Shown: positions 1 through 8,711 of the stretch, one piece after another
Layout of the letters: each line of letters begins with the position of its first letter
Position numbering within the stretch: position 1 is the stretch's first letter
Source: an uncultured Brevundimonas sp.
GTDB lineage: Bacteria; Pseudomonadota; Alphaproteobacteria; Caulobacterales; Caulobacteraceae
Direction: 5' to 3'
Length of the DNA: 17,817 nt
NCBI GenBank assembly: GCA_946481425.1
Contig: CAMLNT010000023.1
Coordinates: 1 to 17,817 of the forward strand
Made by a program: the position numbers and the translations under genes
Notes under the pieces: model-generated
Told to the model about the DNA's origin: nothing
Seen by the model: only the letters and a program-made list of their open reading frames with translations
Database searches by the model: none

Positions 1-721
1 CCATCGGCTTCTTGCGGCCCTTCTTCGCCTCGTCGATCAGGAACTGGGCGGCGTCTTCCTCGGCGGCGCCGCCGATTTCGCCGATCATGATGATCGAGTG
101 GGTCTCGTCGTCGGCCAGGAACAGCTCGAGCACGTCGATGAACTCTGTGCCCTTGACCGGGTCGCCGCCGATGCCGACGGCCGTGGTCTGGCCCAGGCCT
201 TCGTTGGTCGTCTGGAACACGGCCTCATAGGTCAGGGTGCCCGAACGCGACACGATGCCGACGTTGCCCTTCTTGAAGATCGAGCCCGGCATGATGCCGA
301 TCTTGCACTCTTCCGGCGTCAGGATGCCCGGGCAGTTCGGGCCCAGCAGGCGCGACTTGGACTTCTCCAGGCGCGCCTTGACGCGCACCATGTCCAGCAC
401 CGGGATGCCCTCGGTGATGCAGGTGATGAAGGGGATCTCGGCGTCGATCGCCTCGATGATGGCGTCCGCGGCGCCCGACGGCGGGACGTAGATGACCGAG
501 GCGTCGGCGCCGGTCACGTCCTTCGCTTCCGCCACCGAGGCGAAGATCGGCAGGGTCTCGCCCTCGGATCCCTGCCAGTTCGTGCCGCCCTTGGTCGGGT
601 GGATGCCGCCAACCATGCGCGTGCCGTAGTAGCGGAGCGCCTGTTCGGTGTGGAAGGTGCCGGTCTTGCCGGTCAGGCCCTGGACCAGGACCTTGGTGTT
701 CTTGTCGACGAGGATAGACAT
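1..721 (-). CDS. sucD: Succinyl-CoA synthetase alpha subunit (partial, C-terminus off the left edge)
   Basis: This subunit works with the SucC beta subunit to interconvert succinyl-CoA and succinate with nucleotide triphosphate formation, in the cytoplasmic TCA cycle. About 240 residues are visible. The N-terminus ([21 protein letters not shown]) is the CoA-binding Rossmann start typical of SucD, with a GPNCPGI motif near residue 126 and SRSGTLTYE near residue 157. The family is usually about 290 residues, so roughly 50 are missing, including the phosphorylated active-site histidine. The ATG at 721-719 is the natural family start, but no strong Shine-Dalgarno is visible before it; a GC-rich hairpin (733-764) ends 11 bases upstream. 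It lies downstream of sucC on the same strand, separated by two small exported-protein genes, probably within one transcript. The identity is clear; the state of the missing C-terminus is not visible. Confidence 0.97.
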   Translation of the reverse strand, partial: MSILVDKNTKVLVQGLTGKTGTFHTEQALRYYGTRMVGGIHPTKGGTNWQGSEGETLPIFASVAEAKDVTGADASVIYVPPSGAADAIIEAIDAEIPFITCITEGIPVLDMVRVKARLEKSKSRLLGPNCPGILTPEECKIGIMPGSIFKKGNVGIVSRSGTLTYEAVFQTTNEGLGQTTAVGIGGDPVKGTEFIDVLELFLADDETHSIIMIGEIGGAAEEDAAQFLIDEAKKGRKKPM

Positions 722-732
722 CGCGCTCACGG

Positions 733-764
733 GCTGCGGGGGAGGTGCGCCTCCCTAGCGCAGC
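733..764 (-). other. Inverted repeat/hairpin just upstream of sucD
   Basis: Two nested stems are visible: an outer GCTGCG/CGCAGC (733-738 with 759-764) and an inner GGGAGG/CCTCCC (740-745 with 750-755) around a 4-base TGCG loop. The asymmetric internal loop is 1 x 3 bases. There is no T-tract on either strand, so a simple intrinsic terminator is unlikely. The hairpin would form in the leader between the 813-1397 gene and sucD. Processing, attenuation or mRNA stabilisation are possible roles, all inferred. Confidence 0.5.
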
Positions 765-812
765 CGCGACGGCGTTGGAACCCTTTGCGGCCGAGACCCC
801 GGCCGCCCGACC

Positions 813-1397
813 CTAGAAGGTCGGAGCCATGTACATGAGCAGGCTCATCTGCGGCTCAGAGCGGCCCATCACGATGTTCATCTCGTTGTTGAGCAGGGCG
901 CGGGCCATCTGGACGCTGCCCATGGGCTCGGCCGGGACGGCTCGGCCGTCGACGACCCGGAAGCCGTAGGCCCGGTCCGTGGGCTCGGTGTCGAAGCCCT
1001 GAAGCTGATTCCCCCCGGCGAAGACGTCGAGCGCAGCGAAGAAATCGGACGGAGCCGGCATCACGCCGATGGCGCAGGCGTCCATCGGAATGACGTCGCC
1101 GCCCTCGGTGTATTCCATCTCCGCCACGAAGGCGAAGTACATGCCGACACGCGAGCTCTGGATCCAGACCTCGGGGTCGCGGATCATGGGGTCGGCGGGA
1201 AACATGCCTTCCGGCGCGGGCATCCAGCCGGCGCCCTGGACGGCCTGACGGAAGGCGCCCCGGTCCGCGAGGCCGTTCACGCACAGGGTCTGGAACTGCT
1301 GCAGCATATCGGCGGAGCTCGCGCTCTGGGCGTGGGCGGCCGGCGCGAGACACATCAGGGCTGCGGCGAGGCCGCAGCCGACGAGACGACGAAACAT
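813..1397 (-). CDS. Small exported protein of unknown function, paralogue of the neighbouring 1475-1945 gene
   Basis: The 194-residue product begins MFRRLVGCGLAAALMCLAPA and has a typical Sec signal peptide ending AHA-QS near residue 23, so it is probably periplasmic. I chose the ATG at 1397-1395 over an in-frame start 22 codons upstream because it gives a proper signal peptide and is preceded by GGGGGAG about five bases away. The mature part has two cysteines, in TLCVNG (C39) and MDACAIG (C108), which align with two cysteines of the upstream neighbour. The shared pattern is LCV, about 18 residues, then GW-x-PA, and later D-x-C-x-I; both proteins also end in a similar hydrophobic strand. I recognise no enzymatic motif. 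It lies between sucC and sucD on the same strand. The gene call is firm and the function unknown. Confidence 0.82.
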   Translation of the reverse strand: MFRRLVGCGLAAALMCLAPAAHAQSASSADMLQQFQTLCVNGLADRGAFRQAVQGAGWMPAPEGMFPADPMIRDPEVWIQSSRVGMYFAFVAEMEYTEGGDVIPMDACAIGVMPAPSDFFAALDVFAGGNQLQGFDTEPTDRAYGFRVVDGRAVPAEPMGSVQMARALLNNEMNIVMGRSEPQMSLLMYMAPTF

Positions 1398-1474
1398 GAT
1401 ACTCCCCCGGAACTGGAAACGATCTCTGTCGCAACCTGTGACACGGGGGCGGCGAGGCGTCAAAGCCCCGCGCG

Positions 1475-1944
1475 TCAGCGGACCGGGCGCAGCAGCAGCA
1501 GGGTCGTCAGCTCGGCGTCGTGGGTGACGCTGACGAAATCGAAGTCGCGTGCGGTCACCGCCGCGTCCGAAGCGGCCACGAAATACAGGCCCGCCTCGGC
1601 GTTGATGGCGCCTGTCACCGGGGCCAGTCCTTCCGGAGCGCCCGCGATAACGGCCTCATCGCCCGGCGACCACTGGATCGAGCAGATGTCCTTTGGCCCG
1701 CCGCCGACTTCGCGTCGGCCGATGGTCAGGGTTTCGGCATGCTCGCCCGAGGTCCGCCGCCAGATGGTCAGGTCGTCGGGACCCGCGGCCGGCTCCCAGC
1801 CGGTCTGGGTCAGCAGCGCCCGCCGCACCGAGTCCGGCTCCCCGCGGGTCTCGACGCACAGGGCGACGAAGTCGGCACGCGGGTCGATCACCAGCGGGGC
1901 CGGCTGGCTGGCCAGAACCGCGCCGAGCAGGGCGGCGACGATCA

Positions 1945-1945
<1 letters not shown>
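1475..1945 (-). CDS. Small exported protein of unknown function, translationally coupled to sucC
   Basis: The product is about 156 residues starting MIVAALLGAVLASQPAP, a short signal-peptide-like N-terminus. Two starts are possible: GTG at 1948-1946, overlapping the sucC stop as GTGA, or ATG at 1945-1943, sharing one base with it as TGATG. Both imply translation coupled to sucC; I list the ATG form. Cysteines in ALCVET (C30) and DICSIQ (C88) match those of the 813-1397 product. The segment from LCV to GWEPA, the D-x-C-S-I region and the final beta-strand (LTTLLLLRP) also align with it, so the two look like diverged tandem duplicates. No catalytic motif is recognised. The two genes are 77 bases apart. 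Disulfide bonding in the periplasm is a reasonable guess and no more. Confidence 0.75.
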
Positions 1946-3135
<1,190 letters not shown>

Positions 3136-3173
3136 GGAAAGACCGCCGCGCGACCAATGGGGAGATGGCGCGC

Positions 3174-3203
3174 CTTATAGGGGTTGCGCCTTCGCAGGCG
3201 CAA
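3174..3203 (-). promoter_or_regulatory. Candidate sucC promoter
   Basis: Reading the minus strand, TTGCGC (3203-3198) and TATAAG (3179-3174) are separated by 18 bases and would start transcription about 30 bases before the sucC ATG. The -10 hexamer differs from TATAAT only at its last two positions. The -35 element lies in one arm of the 3182-3205 hairpin. This is a pattern-based call without expression evidence. Confidence 0.45.
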
Positions 3204-3205
3204 CC
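3182..3205 (-). terminator. Perfect 9-bp stem-loop after the MFS gene (terminator-like, no T-tract)
   Basis: GGTTGCGCC (3182-3190) pairs perfectly with GGCGCAACC (3197-3205) around a 6-base loop, starting 13 bases past the MFS stop codon. Neither strand has a T-run after the stem, so the hairpin may slow polymerase or protect the 3' end rather than act as a classical intrinsic terminator. It also overlaps the candidate sucC promoter, so as DNA it could be a regulatory dyad. Confidence 0.45.
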
Positions 3206-3218
3206 GTCTAGCCGGCCG

Positions 3219-4736
3219 TCAGTCCACCCAGTCCCGCTTGAGGGTCCGCGAGGCGCCGATCAGCAGGAAGGCAGCCAGGATGTAGAAGCCCATGCCGGTG
3301 TAGATCGCCCAGCGCAGGCTCTCCTCGCCGAACCGAGGGGCCAGCAGATCGCTCATGAAGCCGAAATAGTAGAAGCCGACCGCGATCCCCAGAAGGTTGT
3401 TGAACAGAAGGAAGATGGCCGAGGCCGTCGAGCGCATAGGCGCCGGCACGAGGTGCTGGACCGAGGCCGTGACCGGTCCCAGCCACGCGAGGTTCAGGCC
3501 TGTCGGGATGAGGAAGATGAGGAAGGCGAGCGTCAGTTCCTGGACCGGCGTTCCGCCGCCGGGAAGGATCAGGCCGATGGCCCACGGCGAGTTCATGGCC
3601 AGGATGAAGCAGGGCGCCGAGATCAGGAAAGCGATGGCGGGAACCAGCGGATAGGCGCCCTTGCCCCGTTTCGCGAGCCGGTCGGCGATCATGCCGCCGC
3701 CCCAGATGCCCAGAATGCCGCCGATCAGGGCGATGCCGGAATAGTACCAGCTGACCTGGGTCAGGGTCATGTCGAAGCTTCGCATCATGAACAGAGGCAA
3801 CCACCCGGCGATGCCGTATCCGCAGACCGACGAGGATGCGGCGCCCAGCGCCAATAGCCAGAAGCTCGGCTTGGGCATCACCGCGGAGGCGGTCGTGCGC
3901 GCGATCATGAAGGAGACGCCGATGACGCCCGCCAGCAGGCCCGCAAACACCAGCACGAGCGGATTGAAGGCGAGCACATCCAGATGGGCCAGACCCGCCA
4001 GCGCAAGTAGCCCGACGGCCAGGCCGATCATGCCGAGCGCCACCTTCTTGCCGAGGCGGTCGTCGCCGCGAAGCGGGGCCGAAACGACAGGAGCGCCATC
4101 GACGGCCGCCGGCTCGACGGCCTTGGGTATATCCGTGCCTCCTCGACGGGGATCCCTGACCGTGAGACGCAGCAGCGGGGCCAGGATCACCCCGAGCAGG
4201 CCGACAACGATGAAGGCCGTGCGCCAGCCGTAGCTAGCCGCCAGAAGGCCGCCGACCAAGGTGCCGGCCGCTGTACCCAGCGGAATGCCGAAGGCGAAGC
4301 CCGCCAGGGCGCGGGCACGCTGGTGGGGCGGGAAATAGTCGGCCACGAGAGAGTAGGCCGGCGCCACGCCGCCGGCCTCTCCGACGCCCACGCCCATGCG
4401 GAAGAGGAACAGCTGGGTGAAGGAAGTGGCGACACCGCACAGGGCCGTGAAGCCCGACCAGACCGCCAGGGCCCCGGTCATGATCCAGACCCGGCTGAAC
4501 CGGTCGGCCACCCAGGCCAGGGGAATGGCCAGGGTCGAGTAGACCGACGCGAAGGCGATCCCGCCCAGCAGCCCGAACTGGCTGTCGGACATGCCGAACT
4601 CTTCCTTCAGGGGCGCGGCCAGGATGCCGATGATCTGGCGATCCAGGAAGTTCAGCATGTAGACGAAGATCAGGATCGCCAGGACGTAGAAGCGGTAGCC
4701 CGGCTTGTCGGCCGGCAGGGTCTGGGCGTCGGTCAT
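3219..4736 (-). CDS. Spinster-type MFS transporter
   Basis: This is an inner-membrane carrier of the major facilitator superfamily. The 505-residue product opens with FVYMLNFLDRQIIGILAAPL (24-43), typical of the Spinster-like branch. It has MFS motif A as AWVADRFSRV (74-83) and the RMGVGVGEAG segment (113-122). The second half has SWYYSGIALIGGILGIWGGG (329-348) followed by the second motif-A-like ADRLAKR (351-357). Between the two six-helix halves, residues 230-278 contain two further hydrophobic stretches, so about 14 helices are likely instead of 12. The ATG at 4736 is preceded by GGGGA at good spacing. It lies downstream of a TonB-dependent receptor, but an intrinsic terminator separates them, so it is probably transcribed separately. 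In alphaproteobacteria such carriers often neighbour TonB-dependent receptors. The substrate cannot be read from the sequence. Confidence 0.9.
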   Translation of the reverse strand: MTDAQTLPADKPGYRFYVLAILIFVYMLNFLDRQIIGILAAPLKEEFGMSDSQFGLLGGIAFASVYSTLAIPLAWVADRFSRVWIMTGALAVWSGFTALCGVATSFTQLFLFRMGVGVGEAGGVAPAYSLVADYFPPHQRARALAGFAFGIPLGTAAGTLVGGLLAASYGWRTAFIVVGLLGVILAPLLRLTVRDPRRGGTDIPKAVEPAAVDGAPVVSAPLRGDDRLGKKVALGMIGLAVGLLALAGLAHLDVLAFNPLVLVFAGLLAGVIGVSFMIARTTASAVMPKPSFWLLALGAASSSVCGYGIAGWLPLFMMRSFDMTLTQVSWYYSGIALIGGILGIWGGGMIADRLAKRGKGAYPLVPAIAFLISAPCFILAMNSPWAIGLILPGGGTPVQELTLAFLIFLIPTGLNLAWLGPVTASVQHLVPAPMRSTASAIFLLFNNLLGIAVGFYYFGFMSDLLAPRFGEESLRWAIYTGMGFYILAAFLLIGASRTLKRDWVD

Positions 4737-4739
4737 CTG

Positions 4740-4753
4740 AGTTCCCCGGAACT
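4740..4753. promoter_or_regulatory. Short dyad over the MFS ribosome-binding region
   Basis: AGTTCC (4740-4745) and GGAACT (4748-4753) form an inverted repeat around CC, four bases upstream of the MFS start codon and covering its GGGGA Shine-Dalgarno. It could be an operator or an RNA hairpin sequestering the ribosome-binding site. A dyad this short can arise by chance. Confidence 0.25.
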
Positions 4754-4808
4754 GACACCGACCCTAGGTCCGCACGCGCGTGGCGCAACGCAAAAAGTGG
4801 GGCGGCCG

Positions 4809-4847
4809 AAAAAAGAAAAGCCCCGGCCGTTGTCCGACGACCGGGGC
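4809..4847 (-). terminator. Rho-independent terminator of the TonB-dependent receptor gene
   Basis: On the minus strand an 11-bp stem (10 Watson-Crick pairs and one G-T wobble, 4847-4837 with 4830-4820) encloses a 6-base loop. It is followed directly by TTTTCTTTTTT (4819-4809). It begins 24 bases after the receptor stop codon. This is the best classical terminator in the window, and it separates receptor transcription from the downstream MFS gene. Confidence 0.92.
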
Positions 4848-4871
4848 GATAGGCTCAGGAAAGGTCCGCGA

Positions 4872-7073
4872 TCAGTAGCGGGCCGTCAGGGTCACCGAGA
4901 AGGTGCGCGGCGGGCCGTAGAAGGCGCTGATCGAGTTGTTGAAGGTGGCGCCCGGGAAGCTGTAGCCGCCCACACGGTAGCGCTCGTCGGTCAGGTTGCG
5001 GCCGTTGAAGCCGATCGACCAGTTGCCGTTGGGCGAGTCCCAGATCGCGGCGAGGTCCACCAGGGTGTAGGCGTCCTGGTCGAGGATCGGATCGCGCGCT
5101 TCGAACAGGTGGTAGTCCGAGCGGTAGGACAGCGACGGCGTCACCGCCAGTTCGCCCTGGAACAGCGGCTGGGTCCAGGTGGCGCCGAGGTAGACCGAGT
5201 GCTCCGGAGAGTTCTGGAACACGCGGGTGTCGGAGATGTCGACCGGTGAGCCCGTCACGAAGGTGATGAACTCGTCGAATTCGGCGTGCAGGTAACCGTA
5301 CGACAGGAAGGCCGTCAGGTTTTCGGTGATGAAGGCCGTCGCTTCCAGCTCGGCGCCGTAGATGGTCGAGGAGCCGACGTTGTCGACGATCGAGGCGATG
5401 CCCGTGGCCGGCAGGGTGGCGACCACCTGCGAGGTGATCTGCTGGTCTTCATAGGCCGAATAGAAGACGGCCGACGAGAACCGGATGCGGTCCATCAGCA
5501 TGCCCTTCAGGCCGATCTCGAAGGTGTCGACGATTTCCGGGTCATAGCCCTCGACCGTCTGCGGCGTCAGGAAGGCGTCGCCGCGCATGTCCCAGCCGCC
5601 CGACTTGAAGCCCTGCGAATAGGAGGCGTAGCCCGACAGGTCGTCCGAGAAATCGTACGACAGCGAAATCCGGGGCGTGAAGCGCTCGAAGGTCTCCGAG
5701 GCGGTGTAGTCCGTGCGGGTCGCGAACACCGGACGCGGCGTGCCGCCGGTCAGGGGCGAGCGCGTCGCGCCCAGGAAGAAGGCGCGGTAGACATCGCCGG
5801 TCTTGTCGTCCTGCGTCCAGCGGCCGCCGACAGAGATTTCCAGGCGGTCGGTCAGGTCGTAGGAGAAGTCGCCGAACACCGACCAAGAGGTCGTGTCGAC
5901 CGAACCGGCCGCGGCGATGACCACGCCCAGGTTGCCGGCGATGGTGTCGAACACGCCGGCGGCGGTGGAGTCGAGGTAGTAGATGCCCGCGACGCCCGAC
6001 CAGCGGTCGCCTTCGAACAGGGCCTGGACTTCCTGGCTGAACTGATTGTCCGAATAGATGGCCGGGACGTCGAGGAAGGGCTGCGGCGTCTGGTCGAAGT
6101 CGATGACCGTGGCCGTGTCGCCGCGGCGCTGGGCCGTGATCGAACGCAGGGTCAGCCAGTCGTTGACGAACCATTCGCCGGTCAGCGACAGGCCCTCGGT
6201 GACCACGCGCTGCTCGCCCGTGATGCCCGCCTGGGTGTCATAGACGTCGGCCGGCGGCAGATAGCCGCCCGTGGTCGACGGCACCTCGCGGTGACCGTGA
6301 CGCGGGTTGGAATCGTCCTCGACGCGGTCGTAGGCCAGACGGAAGAACCAGTCGGCGTTCGGCGTCCATTCGGTCGAGAGGCGCCATGCGGTGACGTCGC
6401 GGTTGTACTGGTCCTCGCCCAGGTTGGTGTTTTCGCCGAAGCCGTCACGGGTGTAGCGCGCGAAGGCGCCGCCGACCGAGATGGTGTCCGTGATCGGAGC
6501 GTCGCCCGAGACGACCACGTCGGCCTGGCGGTAGGAGCCCAGGGTCAGCGACGCTTCGAAGTCCGGGTCCTGGCCCAGACGGTTGGTGACGTACTTGATC
6601 GCGCCGCCGATGGTGTTGCGGCCATAGAGCGTGCCCTGCGGGCCGCGCAGCACTTCGATCCGGTTGATGTCGAAGATGTCGAGCACGGCGCCCTGCGGAC
6701 GGGCGACATAGACATCGTCGATGTACAGGCCGACGCCGGGCTCGAAGCCCCACAGCGGATCCTGCTGGCCCACGCCGCGGATGAAGGAGATCAGGGTCGA
6801 GTTCGACCCGCGGGCCACCTGAACGGTCGCGTTCGGGGTCTGCTGCTGCAGCGACGTGATGTCGGTCGCGCCGGTCTGCTCAAGGCGCTCTTCGCTGAGC
6901 GCGGTGACGGCGACCGGCACTTCCTGCAGCGATTCCTCACGGCGGCGCGCCGTGACGATGACTTCCTCGACCACGTCGTCCTGGCCGGCGGTGGGTTGTT
7001 GGGCAAGGGCCTGTACGCTCATGGCGCTCCAGGCGGCGCCGGCCAGAAGGGCGGCGCGGGCAACAGTCTTCAT
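4872..7073 (-). CDS. TonB-dependent outer-membrane receptor
   Basis: The product imports a substrate across the outer membrane using TonB-ExbBD energy. It has 733 residues with a signal peptide (MKTVARAALLAGAAWSAMSV, cut after ALA near residue 24). A TonB-box region, EEVIVTARRREESLQ, follows at 36-50. The plug domain has IRGVG, GLYIDDVYV and the RIEVLRGPQGTLYGRNTIGG hallmark. A large beta-barrel ends in the terminal aromatic TLTARY, as needed for outer-membrane insertion. The length and intact ends suggest a full gene. The ATG at 7073 has GGGGAG seven bases upstream. It is divergent from a TetR gene across a 190-bp AT-rich spacer with an 18-bp dyad. The type is common in Caulobacterales and sphingomonads. 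The substrate is unknown; siderophores, sugars and hydrophobic aromatics all use this family. Confidence 0.95.
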   Translation of the reverse strand: MKTVARAALLAGAAWSAMSVQALAQQPTAGQDDVVEEVIVTARRREESLQEVPVAVTALSEERLEQTGATDITSLQQQTPNATVQVARGSNSTLISFIRGVGQQDPLWGFEPGVGLYIDDVYVARPQGAVLDIFDINRIEVLRGPQGTLYGRNTIGGAIKYVTNRLGQDPDFEASLTLGSYRQADVVVSGDAPITDTISVGGAFARYTRDGFGENTNLGEDQYNRDVTAWRLSTEWTPNADWFFRLAYDRVEDDSNPRHGHREVPSTTGGYLPPADVYDTQAGITGEQRVVTEGLSLTGEWFVNDWLTLRSITAQRRGDTATVIDFDQTPQPFLDVPAIYSDNQFSQEVQALFEGDRWSGVAGIYYLDSTAAGVFDTIAGNLGVVIAAAGSVDTTSWSVFGDFSYDLTDRLEISVGGRWTQDDKTGDVYRAFFLGATRSPLTGGTPRPVFATRTDYTASETFERFTPRISLSYDFSDDLSGYASYSQGFKSGGWDMRGDAFLTPQTVEGYDPEIVDTFEIGLKGMLMDRIRFSSAVFYSAYEDQQITSQVVATLPATGIASIVDNVGSSTIYGAELEATAFITENLTAFLSYGYLHAEFDEFITFVTGSPVDISDTRVFQNSPEHSVYLGATWTQPLFQGELAVTPSLSYRSDYHLFEARDPILDQDAYTLVDLAAIWDSPNGNWSIGFNGRNLTDERYRVGGYSFPGATFNNSISAFYGPPRTFSVTLTARY

Positions 7074-7104
7074 AGTGATCTCCCCGACTGCGTTTCCAAA
7101 AGGA

Positions 7105-7122
7105 CTGAATATTTTTATTCAG
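7105..7122. promoter_or_regulatory. 18-bp dyad, candidate operator in the receptor/TetR divergent region
   Basis: CTGAATA (7105-7111) and TATTCAG (7116-7122) are perfect inverted repeats around TTTT. A further ATTCAG half-site lies at 7154-7159. The dyad sits 32 bases before the receptor start, in an AT-rich patch unusual for this genome. It overlaps the -10 region of a possible receptor promoter (TTGCCG at 7143-7138, 16-base spacer, TGAATA at 7121-7116). The adjacent TetR protein is the natural candidate ligand, by inference. Confidence 0.5.
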
Positions 7123-7263
7123 CGTTCAATGATTTTTCGGCAAGGTGACCGCAATTCAGGAACCTGTCAAACGCCACGCTTGCGTCTCGCCATGCGCTGG
7201 CCGCGATGTTGCCGAAATGCACAAGCTGGACAGCGGGCGCGGCGCGACTAGGCTGGCGCCGAA

Positions 7264-7965
7264 ATGGCCGAAGACGACACCGCCCCGCCGAAGCCCGCTC
7301 GCCGCGGACGCCCGCCCAAGACGCGGGCCAATGGGGATACCCGCGACTCGATCCTGGACGCTGCCGAGGATCTGTTTTCCAAGCATGGCTTCTACGGCGT
7401 CACCATCCGCGAGGTGGCCCGCGAGGCCGGCGTCGATACGGCGCTGGTCCACTACTACTTCGGCGCCAAGCGCGACCTGTTCGACGCGGTGTTCCTGCGC
7501 CGCGCCGAGGTCTGGAACAACGAGCGGGTCGAGGCGATCAACCGCTACGCCCGCGAGGCCGGGGCCGACATGACACTGGAGGGACTCTTCGAAGCCTTCC
7601 TTCGTCCGCCGTTCGAATGGTCGCTGAAGGGTGGGCCGGGCTGGAAGCACTATTCAGCGCTCGTCGCCCAGACCAACGCCAACCCGACCTTCGGCGGCGA
7701 AATCATGGCCCGCTATTACGACCCGGCGATCCGTCGGCTGATCGACCTGATCAAGCAGGTCCTGCCCGACGCACGCGAGGTGGACCTCTATTGGGCCTAT
7801 CACATGCTGTCGGGCGCCCTGACCCTGACGCTGGGCGAAACCGGCCGGCTGGACCGCCTGTCCGGCGGCCTGGCGCGGTCGGGCGATCTGGAGACGGCGG
7901 GCGCCTATATGGTCAGGTTCGCCGCGGCTGGCTTCAGGGCCTGCTGCGCCCCCGAGAAGACATGA
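7264..7965 (+). CDS. TetR-family transcriptional regulator
   Basis: This is a DNA-binding repressor-type regulator of 233 residues. The N-terminus carries a basic RRGRPPK stretch (13-19) resembling an AT-hook, then a TetR helix-turn-helix around residues 25-72 with the recognition segment IREVAREAGVDTALVHYYFGAKRDLFDAV. The C-terminal part (notably WAYHMLSGALTLTLGETGRLDRLSGG) resembles the ligand domain of PsrA-like TetR proteins; the ligand is unknown. The ATG at 7264 has only a weak upstream ribosome-binding signal. The stop TGA overlaps the next start as ATGA, so the LytTR gene is translationally coupled. It is divergent from the TonB-dependent receptor, and a dyad in the shared spacer suggests it controls that gene and possibly itself. 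The family is certain; the regulon is inferred. Confidence 0.94.
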   Translation: MAEDDTAPPKPARRGRPPKTRANGDTRDSILDAAEDLFSKHGFYGVTIREVAREAGVDTALVHYYFGAKRDLFDAVFLRRAEVWNNERVEAINRYAREAGADMTLEGLFEAFLRPPFEWSLKGGPGWKHYSALVAQTNANPTFGGEIMARYYDPAIRRLIDLIKQVLPDAREVDLYWAYHMLSGALTLTLGETGRLDRLSGGLARSGDLETAGAYMVRFAAAGFRACCAPEKT

Positions 7966-8711
7966 CCTCACCGTCACGCGCCTTCTGGGCGTCCTGGTCC
8001 AAGGGGCTCGGCGTCGCTGTACTGGTCGGCCTGTTCCTGGCCTTCGCCGGAGCCTTCGGCTCGGACGAAGCGCCGCTGAGCTACCGGCTGATGTACTGGA
8101 CCGTGACGATGATGGTCGGGGCGGCAGTGGGCGGCGTCATCGCCCACCTGTTCGCCGAGTGGGCGGCCATGGATGACCGGCCAATTCTGCGCGGCGTCCT
8201 GATGAGCATCGCCATCGCGGCGCCCCTGACAGTCCTTGTCTGGGCCATCACGGTGCTGTTTTCGGGCCGGCCCTGGCGCGTGAACGACCTGATGGGCTTT
8301 GCGGGCCCCGTCTATCTGGTCAGCGCCCTGATGACGGCGCTGGGGCACCTCCTGGACCGGCCCGTCGAGACCCACGCCCAGCCCGGCGCCGCCTCTCCGC
8401 CCCGGTTCCTGGACCGCGTCCCGCTCAAGCTGCGCGGCGCCGCGATCCACGCCGTCGAATCCGAGGACCACTATCTGCGCATCCACACCGAGCGGGGCTC
8501 CGACCTGATCCTGATGCGCCTGTCAGACGCTGTGGCCGAACTGGAGGGCCTCGAGGGCGCCCAGGTGCACCGGAGCTGGTGGGTGGCGCGCGACGCCGTC
8601 CTGGGCGCGCGCCGCGGCGACGGACGCGCCACCCTCGCCCTGAAGGGTGGGATCGAGGCGCCGGTCAGCCGCCGCTACGCCCCTGCCCTCAGGAAAGCCG
8701 GCTGGTACTAG
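7962..8711 (+). CDS. Membrane-anchored LytTR-domain transcriptional regulator
   Basis: The product has 249 residues. The N-terminal half has four hydrophobic helices (about 15-33, 43-66, 77-100 and 109-131). The C-terminal half (about 150-247) is a LytTR DNA-binding domain: LRGAAIHAVESEDHYLRIHT, then LMRLSDAVAEL, VHRSWWVARDAV and the closing LKGGIEAPVSRRYAPALRKAGW, all hallmarks of that fold. There is no receiver domain, so it is not an ordinary response regulator. The membrane part may sense a signal directly. The ATG at 7962 overlaps the TetR stop (ATGA), giving a coupled two-regulator operon. An open frame continues far upstream, but it lies inside the TetR gene in another frame. Its TAG stop shares CTAG with the stop of the convergent oxygenase gene. 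LytTR proteins typically bind paired direct repeats; its targets are not evident here. Confidence 0.93.
   Translation: MTSPSRAFWASWSKGLGVAVLVGLFLAFAGAFGSDEAPLSYRLMYWTVTMMVGAAVGGVIAHLFAEWAAMDDRPILRGVLMSIAIAAPLTVLVWAITVLFSGRPWRVNDLMGFAGPVYLVSALMTALGHLLDRPVETHAQPGAASPPRFLDRVPLKLRGAAIHAVESEDHYLRIHTERGSDLILMRLSDAVAELEGLEGAQVHRSWWVARDAVLGARRGDGRATLALKGGIEAPVSRRYAPALRKAGWY

Noticed and set aside
5286..7148. Long plus-strand open frame (620 codons) opposite the TonB-dependent receptor
   Set aside because: It is an arginine/valine-rich antisense shadow of GC-rich coding DNA with no family motifs; the minus-strand receptor is complete and unambiguous.
7206..8711. A single 501-codon plus-strand gene ending in the LytTR domain
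   Set aside because: The first 252 codons lie out of frame over the TetR gene and encode shadow sequence. The ATG at 7962 with ATGA overlap gives a normal membrane-LytTR protein.
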